Assembly (NCBI RefSeq): GCF_031119625.1
Contig: NZ_JAVHZV010000030.1
Location: 124,001 to 188,000 of the forward strand
Source of the DNA: Pseudomonas sp. G34
Lineage (GTDB): Bacteria > Pseudomonadota > Gammaproteobacteria > Pseudomonadales > Pseudomonadaceae
Direction: 5' to 3'
DNA length: 64,000 nt
Position 1 is the first letter of the stretch. Every line of letters starts with the position of its first letter. A program made the position numbers and the translations under genes. This document shows, in pieces, positions 57,448 to 64,000 of this stretch. The notes beneath the pieces are model-generated. The model was given only the letters and a program-made list of their open reading frames with translations. It was not told the origin of the DNA and did no database searches.

Positions 57448-57523
57448 GTAGGGTGGACAACGCTCTTCTTGTCCACCATTGCGATTGCGAAATGGTGGGC
57501 GGATAACGCGTCGCCCACCCTAC
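57448..57523. repeat. GTAGGGTGG-ended inverted-repeat element, copy 2
   Basis: It begins GTAGGGTGGACAACGCTCTT and ends CGCCCACCCTAC, with the internal segment CCACCATTGCGATTGCG. The ends and core match copy 1 at 8662-8750. It lies in the 277-base gap between fbpA and fbpB, before the fbpB start, and overlaps no gene. Confidence 0.75.
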
Positions 57524-57608
57524 AAAAGGCCACTGATCTAACGTTGCAGCCAAACTTGGCGAAGTTGATGCCACGGATCATCAACAGGCTCCAATAAACC
57601 CAAAGCAC

Positions 57609-57677
57609 GACGCCCCGGACAATGCCGGGGCGTCGCTTGCACGCGCCTGACGAGCCGCTGATGGCTCGTTCAGGCGC
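57609..57677 (-). terminator. Two strong hairpins between fbpA and fbpB
   Basis: The first hairpin met by fbpA transcripts is GCGCCTGA(A)CGAGCC-loop-GGCTCG-TCAGGCGC (57644-57677). The second is a perfect 10-bp stem GACGCCCCGG / CCGGGGCGTC (57609-57618 and 57625-57634). The second is followed on the minus strand by a T-rich stretch without a clean run. They lie 12-80 bases after the fbpA stop and may partly stop transcription or protect the fbpA mRNA. Confidence 0.6.
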
Positions 57678-57689
57678 AGTGATCGTCGA

Positions 57690-58691
57690 TCAATTCCAGC
57701 CGGCACGGTCCATCAGGCGGATGGCTTCGGCCTGGCGCTTGCCGGCCACTTCCACGGCGATGCTGTCGGCCTTGAACTCACCCCAGGAGGCGACTTCCGC
57801 CGAGGGCTTCACCTTCGGATTGGCCGGAAATTCCTTGTTGGCGTCGGCGAAGATGTTCTGCGCCTCGGCGCTGGTCATCCACTCGACGAGCTTCTGTGCA
57901 GCCTCCGGGTTCGGCGCATGCCTGGTCAGGCCAACGCCGGACAGGTTGACGTGCACGCCGCGGTCCTGCTGGTTCGGCCAGAACAGCTTGGCTTTCAGAT
58001 CCGGGTTCTGCTCGTGCAGGCGGCCGAAGTAGTAGGTGTTGACGATGCCAACGTCGCACTGGCCGGCGGCCACGGCGTTGATCACCGAGTTGTCGTCCGG
58101 GAACACGTCGGTGGCCAGGTTATTCACCCAACCCTTGACGATCTCTTCGGTCTTGGCTTCGCCGTGGGTCTCGATCAGGGTCGCGGTGAGCGACTGGTTG
58201 TAGACCTTCTTGCTGGTGCGCAGGCACAGACGACCTTCCCAGTTCTTGTCGGCCAATGCTTCGTAGGTGGTCAGTTCGCCGTCCTTGACCCGCTCCGGCG
58301 AGTAGACGATGGTCCGGGCGCGCAGCGACAGGCCGGTCCAGGCGCCGCTGGCAGCGCGATACTGGGCAGGAATATTGGCGTCGACGACGCTGGATTTCAT
58401 CGGTTGCAGAATGCCCATCTGCTCGGCCTGCCAGAGGTTGCCGGCGTCGACGGTGATCAACAGATCCGCCGGGGTGTTCTCGCCTTCGGCCTTGATACGC
58501 GCCATCAACGGCGCTTCCTTGTCGGTGATGAACTTCACCGCAACGCCGCTCTTGGCGGTGTAGGCATCGAAAACCGGCTTGATCAGCTCGTCGATACGCG
58601 AGGAATAGACCACGACCTCGTCAGCGGCCTGCACTGCACTGGCCAGGGTACTGAGGGTGAAAACGGCGAGAAGCGCGCGACGTACCGACAT
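57690..58691 (-). CDS. fbpA: Iron(III) ABC transporter substrate-binding protein FbpA
   Basis: This 333-residue periplasmic ferric-iron receptor has a signal peptide (MSVRRALLAVFTLSTLASAV, cleaved near VQA-ADEV). The start of the mature protein, DEVVVYSSRIDELIKPVFDA, is family-typical, and the tandem tyrosines that bind iron appear in GIVNTYYFGRLHEQ. ATG 58691 is preceded by AAGGT. It lies upstream of fbpB, separated by two hairpins and a repeat, so permease expression is probably lower than that of the binding protein. Confidence 0.94.
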   Translation of the reverse strand: MSVRRALLAVFTLSTLASAVQAADEVVVYSSRIDELIKPVFDAYTAKSGVAVKFITDKEAPLMARIKAEGENTPADLLITVDAGNLWQAEQMGILQPMKSSVVDANIPAQYRAASGAWTGLSLRARTIVYSPERVKDGELTTYEALADKNWEGRLCLRTSKKVYNQSLTATLIETHGEAKTEEIVKGWVNNLATDVFPDDNSVINAVAAGQCDVGIVNTYYFGRLHEQNPDLKAKLFWPNQQDRGVHVNLSGVGLTRHAPNPEAAQKLVEWMTSAEAQNIFADANKEFPANPKVKPSAEVASWGEFKADSIAVEVAGKRQAEAIRLMDRAGWN

Positions 58692-58726
58692 GACAGAGAC
58701 CTTGCGAGAGATGAGAGAGCCAGGAT

Positions 58727-58745
58727 GATAGTGACTCGCATCTGC
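58727..58745. promoter_or_regulatory. Weak Fur-box-like sequence upstream of fbpA
   Basis: GATAGTGACTCGCATCTGC matches the 19-base Fur consensus (GATAATGATAATCATTATC) at about 11 of 19 positions. It lies 36 bases upstream of the fbpA start, in the right place for iron repression. The match is marginal. Confidence 0.3.
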
Positions 58746-58785
58746 ATCGCACACCGGCACGTCATTGCCAGATATTACAGCGCCA

Positions 58786-60003
58786 TCATGGCCTGGCCAG
58801 CGCCGGCAGGTCGCCGCTCAAACCCAGGGCCTGACGTACGAACAACGCCTTGGCTTGATCCAGGCCATCGACCAGATCGAGGCCGGCGTTGCGCGCCAGG
58901 CGCAGCGTCAGTGAATCACTCTGGAACAGCCGCTGAAAGCCTTCCATCGCGGCCATCATCGCCAGGTTGTGGGGCATGCGCCGGCGCTCGTAGCGGCTCA
59001 GCACAGGCTCGCCGGCCAGCCGCTCACCACGGGCGGCGGCCTGCCCCAGCACCTCGGCCAGCACCGCCGCATCGAGAAAGCCGAGGTTGACGCCCTGCCC
59101 GGCCAGCGGGTGGATGGTGTGGGCGGCGTCGCCGATCAGCGCCAGGCCAGGTTCGACGTAGCGCTTGGCGTGGCGCTGGCGCAGCGGAATGCACAGGCGG
59201 CGATCCACCTGCAGCACCTGGCCCAGCCGATGTTCGAACGCCTGCCCGAGGGCCGTGGAAAACGCCTGGTCATCCAGCGCCATCAGCCCGCTGGCGTGAT
59301 CCGGCGTGGTTGACCAGACGATCGAGCACCAGTGCTCGCCATCGCGCTCGCCCAGTGGCAGGAAGGCCAGCGGGCCTTCGTCGGTGAAGCGCTGCCAGGC
59401 CGTGGCCTGATGGGCCTCGGCGCAGCGCACGCTGGTGACGATGGCGTGGTGCAGGTAATCCCACTCGCGGGTTTCGCAACCAGCCAGGCGACGCACCGCC
59501 GAGTTGGCACCATCGGCGGCGATCACCAGCGGGGTGCGCAGCTCGCGGCCATCGGCCAGGGTCAGCAACCAGTCATCACCGGAGTGGCGCATGCGCTCCA
59601 GGCGCGCATTGGCGAGCACGCCGACATCGCTGTCATGCAGGCGCTCGACAAGGGCGTCCTGCACTACCCGGTTCTCGACGATATGCCCCAGGGTCAGCGC
59701 ATGCACGCTGCCAGCGCTGAAATGGATATTGCCGGTGCCGCTGCCATCCCACACATGCATCTCGCTGTAGGGGCAGCTGCGCCGCGCCAGCACGCCGGGC
59801 CAGGCGCCAAGGCGCTCGAGGATGCGCTGGCTGGCCATCGACAGGGCGCTGACCCGCGGCTCGTAGCCGGCAGTGGCGTCGAAGGGCTCGACAGTCATCG
59901 GCCCGCCGTCGAGCACCAGGCATTCCAGCCCCTGCTTGCGCAGGGCGAGGGCCAGGGCACTGCCAACCATTCCGGCACCGACGATGATCAGGTCTGCACG
60001 CAT
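58786..60003 (-). CDS. ubiI: FAD-dependent ubiquinone-pathway hydroxylase, UbiI/VisC-like
   Basis: This 405-residue flavoprotein monooxygenase has an N-terminal dinucleotide-binding GAGMVGSALALALRKQGLEC, the second motif VIAADGANSAVRRLAG and the FAD-site ALIGDAAHTIHPLAGQGVNL. It belongs with ubiquinone ring hydroxylases; its place beside ubiH makes it the UbiI (C5-hydroxylase) candidate. ATG 60003 begins MRADLIIVGAGM; ATG 60012 three codons upstream is also possible. It is the last gene of the ygfB-pepP-ubiH-DUF4442-ubiI operon. Confidence 0.88.
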   Translation of the reverse strand: MRADLIIVGAGMVGSALALALRKQGLECLVLDGGPMTVEPFDATAGYEPRVSALSMASQRILERLGAWPGVLARRSCPYSEMHVWDGSGTGNIHFSAGSVHALTLGHIVENRVVQDALVERLHDSDVGVLANARLERMRHSGDDWLLTLADGRELRTPLVIAADGANSAVRRLAGCETREWDYLHHAIVTSVRCAEAHQATAWQRFTDEGPLAFLPLGERDGEHWCSIVWSTTPDHASGLMALDDQAFSTALGQAFEHRLGQVLQVDRRLCIPLRQRHAKRYVEPGLALIGDAAHTIHPLAGQGVNLGFLDAAVLAEVLGQAAARGERLAGEPVLSRYERRRMPHNLAMMAAMEGFQRLFQSDSLTLRLARNAGLDLVDGLDQAKALFVRQALGLSGDLPALARP

Positions 60004-60016
60004 CTCGTTCATATCC

Positions 60017-60499
60017 TCAGGCTGCCTGTCGCCCGCGCGGCTTGAGCCGCACGTAAAGCGTCTTGTTGACCCGCGCCACCAGGGTGCCGCTGCCATCGCG
60101 CACCTCCACCTGAAGTTCGGGCAGGTACTTGTCACCGCCAGCGGTGCGCTCGCGCACCTGGTCGATGAACGCCTGGTCGATGGCGAACGAGGCGAACACC
60201 GGGCCGCGGCCGGGTGCGATGAAATCGATGCTGGCGGCCTTGTCCCAGACCACGTAGTCGCGGCCGAGGTTCTCCATCAGCATCAACATGTAGAAGGGGT
60301 CGGTCATCGAATACAGGCTGCCGCCGAACTGGGTACCGACGTAATTGCGGTTGTACCAGCGCAGCGCCATCCGTACGTCGACCTCGCGAAAGTCCGGGGC
60401 AATGCGCCGGATCCATACACCGGCGCCCAGATAGGGCGGATAGAGATTCATGATCCAGCGCAGCATACGGGCCTTGCGCGCCAGCTGGCGTGCATTCAT
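60017..60499 (-). CDS. DUF4442 hotdog-fold thioesterase-like protein
   Basis: This 160-residue protein has the DUF4442 (PaaI-like thioesterase) pattern: a long N-terminal helix, VDVRMALRWYNRNYVGTQFG, SLYSMTDPFYMLML, then IDFIAPGRGPV and a C-terminal strand VARVNKTLYVRLK. Any substrate is unknown. It overlaps ubiH by 4 bases and ends 13 bases before the ubiI start, so it is co-translated with the two hydroxylases. Confidence 0.88.
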   Translation of the reverse strand: MNARQLARKARMLRWIMNLYPPYLGAGVWIRRIAPDFREVDVRMALRWYNRNYVGTQFGGSLYSMTDPFYMLMLMENLGRDYVVWDKAASIDFIAPGRGPVFASFAIDQAFIDQVRERTAGGDKYLPELQVEVRDGSGTLVARVNKTLYVRLKPRGRQAA

Positions 60500-61686
60500 T
60501 GCGGGTTACCGCGGGTACCCATGCCCATGGCCTGGCGCGCGAACCAGCGTTTGGCCGGCGGCAGCAGTTCCAGACCCAGCAGGCCCAGGTTGCGGCCGGC
60601 AGCGAGCAACGGCTGGTCGGTGCTGAACAAGCGGGTGACCTGATCGGAGAACGCCACGGTACGCGCCTGATCACCGGCTTGAATGCCGGCGTAGCGTTGC
60701 AGGGTGGCCAGATCGCCTAACGGCGCCGTACTCGCCAGCAAGGTGTCGGCCAGCGCGCGCACATCGCGCAACGACAGGTTGAAGCCCTGCCCGGCAATCG
60801 GGTGCAGGCTGTGGGCGGCATTGCCCAGCACCACCAGGTTGGCGCGCACCTGCTCGGCGGCCTCGATCAGCACCAGCGGATACGGCACGCGCGCGCCGAC
60901 CTGTTTGAGTGCGCCAAGGCGATAACCAAAGGCCTGCTGCAACTCGGCAAGGAACGTGCGCTCATCGAGTTTGAGCAGGCGTTCGACGTCGCGGCTCGGG
61001 TGCGTCCATACCAGCGCGCAGCGATTCTCGGAAAGCGGCAGCAGCGCCAGCGGGCCGGATTCGGTAAAGCGCTCGAACGCCTCGCCAGCATGGGGCCGCT
61101 CAGGGGTGATATTGGCGATCAGCGCGGTCTGGTCGTAAGGCCGCTGGTTGACGCTAATCCCCAACTGCTCACGCAACGACGAACGCCCACCATCGGCAAG
61201 AATGGCCAGCGAGCAGTCGATCAGGGTTTCGTCATCGAGGGTCAGGCGATAGCCATCGGCGGTGGCTTCCATACCTTCGACCTGGGCCGGGCAGCGCCAG
61301 TGGATCACCTCGGCGTCCAGCGCCTGCCACAGGCAGTGGCCGAGCCAGGCGTTCTCCACCACGTAGCCCAGTGCCGGCACGCCTTCTTGCGCTGCGCTCA
61401 GCCGCGCGGCCGCAAAGCGCCCGCGATCGGAGACGTGGATGCGTTCGATGGCGGTGGCCTGTTCGGCAATCGCCGGCCACAGGCCGAGGCCTTCGTAGAT
61501 CAGCCGCGAACCGTAGGACAGCGCCGTGGAGCGCGCGTCGTAACTGGGCTGGTAGCCCTCGCCCGGGGCGAACGGCTCGATCAACGCGATGCGCCAGCCA
61601 CGCTTGCGCGCCTCGCCCTGCAGCGCCAGCGCCAGGCTCGCGCCGACCAGCCCGCCACCAATGATCGCCACGTCGACGCGCAGCAT
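60496..61686 (-). CDS. ubiH: 2-octaprenyl-6-methoxyphenol hydroxylase UbiH
   Basis: UbiH is an FAD monooxygenase that hydroxylates the ubiquinone ring. This 396-residue protein has IIGGGLVGASLALALQGEAR, the ATD/DG-type motif LAILADGGRSSLREQLG and LVVLGNAAHSLHPIAGQGFN, typical of the UbiH/F/I group. The start MLRVDVAIIGGG lies 4 bases after the pepP stop. It overlaps the DUF4442 gene by 4 bases. Confidence 0.93.
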   Translation of the reverse strand: MLRVDVAIIGGGLVGASLALALQGEARKRGWRIALIEPFAPGEGYQPSYDARSTALSYGSRLIYEGLGLWPAIAEQATAIERIHVSDRGRFAAARLSAAQEGVPALGYVVENAWLGHCLWQALDAEVIHWRCPAQVEGMEATADGYRLTLDDETLIDCSLAILADGGRSSLREQLGISVNQRPYDQTALIANITPERPHAGEAFERFTESGPLALLPLSENRCALVWTHPSRDVERLLKLDERTFLAELQQAFGYRLGALKQVGARVPYPLVLIEAAEQVRANLVVLGNAAHSLHPIAGQGFNLSLRDVRALADTLLASTAPLGDLATLQRYAGIQAGDQARTVAFSDQVTRLFSTDQPLLAAGRNLGLLGLELLPPAKRWFARQAMGMGTRGNPQ

Positions 61687-61690
61687 GGCC

Positions 61691-63025
<1,335 letters not shown>

Positions 63026-63059
63026 GGGCAGGCTCGATTCCGGTCGGTGAAAGGCGCGA

Positions 63060-63614
63060 TCAGTGCAGCGAAGGCTTCGGCGCCGGGGCGGCCGGCTTGG
63101 CACACTCGCTGAACAGCAGCAGCGGCGCGACGCGCAGGTACTCCATGACTTCCATGTAATCGTTCTCGCCGTCCTCGGATTCGTCCAGGGCATTCTGCAC
63201 CTGGGCGATGGCGGACAAATCCTGCAGCACTTCCATGGCTTCGGCGCTCAGGGCAGCATCGCCGACCGTCAGCCCGAAGCCGCCGAGAAAGCCCTGGCAC
63301 CACTGGCCCAGTGCCACGGCGCGCTCGGCCAGCGGCGCGTCGTCGGAGGGCAGCAGCAGAACCACGGTAACCTCGTCACCGGTCAGCTCGCCGCGCACCA
63401 TCTCCTGCAGGCCGATCAGCGCCTGGCGGATGTTTTCCGGCGGTTCCACGCCGAGCAGCTCGGTGGCGTCGACCAGCCAGGTGCCGGCTTCGAAGCCGGC
63501 ACCGGCGCAGCTGCGGCCCAGCAACAGGCCGTGCAGCTCGGCAGGCGAAACGGAAGAACCACCACTGGCGAGCAGGGCGGCGAATGCAGCGTAGGGAGAA
63601 CTGGAAGTCGGCAT
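63060..63614 (-). CDS. ygfB: UPF0149 / YgfB family protein
   Basis: This 184-residue helical protein has the UPF0149 signature SPAELHGLLLGRSCAGAG near the start and LGQWCQGFLGGFGL in the middle. YgfB has been reported to influence beta-lactam resistance via the ampD genes in P. aeruginosa, but a general function is not settled. It leads the operon with pepP, ubiH and ubiI. It is divergent from TIGR02449-zapA. Confidence 0.9.
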   Translation of the reverse strand: MPTSSSPYAAFAALLASGGSSVSPAELHGLLLGRSCAGAGFEAGTWLVDATELLGVEPPENIRQALIGLQEMVRGELTGDEVTVVLLLPSDDAPLAERAVALGQWCQGFLGGFGLTVGDAALSAEAMEVLQDLSAIAQVQNALDESEDGENDYMEVMEYLRVAPLLLFSECAKPAAPAPKPSLH

Positions 63615-63700
63615 CGATCACTAGGCGCCAAGCGGCGCAATCACTAGAATGGAGGCTTTCTATCCTAGCATCGGCAGACGCGCCAAGACCATCGGCCGGT

Positions 63701-63729
63701 TTGCGCTGGCGAACCGCTGAATCTATACA
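63701..63729 (+). promoter_or_regulatory. Sigma-70-type promoter for TIGR02449-zapA
   Basis: TTGCGC (63701-63706) and TATACA (63724-63729) are separated by 17 bases, close to consensus. The predicted start is near 63736, giving a leader of about 23 bases. Confidence 0.5.
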
Positions 63730-63758
63730 CTGCGTACACCCTGCCAAAGCGAGAGCCA

Positions 63759-63968
63759 ATGGAAGACGCCGATCTACACGCCCTGACGGCAAAGCTGGAG
63801 CTGCTGATCCAGCGTGTCGAGCGACTCAAGGCACAAAATCGTCTGCTGCTGGAAAGCGAGCAGGCGTGGCGCGAAGAACGCGCTCATCTGATCGAAAAGA
63901 ACGAAATGGCTCGGCACAAGGTCGAATCGATGATTTCGCGCCTCAAAGCCCTGGAGCAGGACTCATGA
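63759..63968 (+). CDS. TIGR02449 family coiled-coil protein (ZapB-like)
   Basis: This 69-residue, almost entirely helical protein (LTAKLELLIQRVERLKAQNR onward) has heptad spacing of Leu and charged residues and resembles TIGR02449, which is found upstream of zapA in Pseudomonas. A role in cell division, perhaps like ZapB, is only suggested by the neighbour. Its stop overlaps the zapA start (ATGA). Confidence 0.85.
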   Translation: MEDADLHALTAKLELLIQRVERLKAQNRLLLESEQAWREERAHLIEKNEMARHKVESMISRLKALEQDS

Positions 63969-64000
63969 CCCAATCGAATACCGTTACCGTTCAGATCCTG
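63965..64000 (+). CDS. zapA: Cell division protein ZapA (N-terminus only)
   Basis: The first 12 codons (MTQSNTVTVQIL) are visible before the window ends. They match the start of ZapA, which promotes FtsZ ring assembly. The call relies on these residues and on the conserved order TIGR02449-zapA. It overlaps the previous gene by 4 bases. Confidence 0.75.
   Translation, partial: MTQSNTVTVQIL

Noticed and set aside
57413..57574. Longer FbpB starting at an upstream ATG (57574)
   Set aside because: That part of the frame reads straight through the GTAGGGTGG repeat element and lacks any permease sequence; the TTG at 57412 has AGGAG at the right distance.

Overview
This window looks like ordinary chromosomal DNA from a Pseudomonas species (sensu lato). 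It is GC-rich, densely coded, and rich in genes whose neighbourhoods are conserved in that genus. I recognise several P. aeruginosa-like blocks: pncB-pncA/nadD2-nrtR with nadE, speA-sui1-Nudix-DUF2333-gcbA-ctpL, thiolase/FabG/AraC/MaoC, argA-argE-pit-DUF47-CYTH/CHAD-DUF502-gspE, gcvH-gcvT-fbpB-fbpA, and ubiI-DUF4442-ubiH-pepP-ygfB facing TIGR02449-zapA. I see no rRNA, tRNA, CRISPR, transposase or prophage gene. The species cannot be fixed from this sequence alone.

Layout. 1-2.7 kb: a TRAP dicarboxylate-type transporter (dctP, dctQ, dctM; the dctM end is cut off), with an inverted-repeat element between P and Q. 2.9-4.3 kb: a MATE exporter. 4.3-8.5 kb: NAD salvage (nadE, pncB, pncA) divergent from nadD2-nrtR, with a palindrome in the shared promoter that is a good NrtR operator candidate. 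8.8-10.8 kb: small accessory genes (AhpD-like, azoreductase-like, GNAT, DUF4174). 10.8-15 kb: arginine decarboxylase, SUI1, Nudix, DUF2333. 15.3-19 kb: a diguanylate cyclase (GcbA-like) and a chemoreceptor (CtpL-like). 19-21.5 kb: a RIO kinase and the Ada methylation-repair regulator. 21.5-25.7 kb: a thiolase, a high-molecular-weight FabG-type reductase, an AraC-type regulator and a MaoC hydratase, which together look like a fatty-acyl or polyketide-like beta-carbon module. 25.8-29 kb: a MazG-like protein, CmoM, two tandem DUF4136 lipoproteins and an SdiA-regulated-type protein.

29.3-36.7 kb is the most distinctive region. It holds four consecutive signalling genes on one strand: a bacteriophytochrome kinase, a stand-alone receiver, and two hybrid histidine kinases (one with receivers at both ends). 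No heme oxygenase gene lies beside the phytochrome. 36.8-40 kb: a small membrane protein, an MFS exporter and a purine permease. 40.4-45.5 kb: trmA, a CPG2-like M20 peptidase, argA and argE. 45.6-49.2 kb: a phosphate module (Pit permease, DUF47 accessory protein, CYTH-CHAD triphosphatase) with a Pho-box-like repeat in the shared promoter. 49.3-54 kb: DUF502, an orphan GspE ATPase, a chemoreceptor and a DUF2388 protein. 54-58.7 kb: gcvH-gcvT without gcvP, then the iron transporter genes fbpB and fbpA. 58.8-64 kb: the ubiquinone hydroxylase/pepP/ygfB operon and the start of zapA.

Intergenic DNA carries several families of short non-coding inverted repeats: a REP-like GTGGGAGCGGGC family, a GTAGGGTGG-ended family, a ttaaaaacagSc family and an AGCCTGGCGT-type family. 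One of these supplies the last codons of ada, and one provides the stop region of the RIO kinase.
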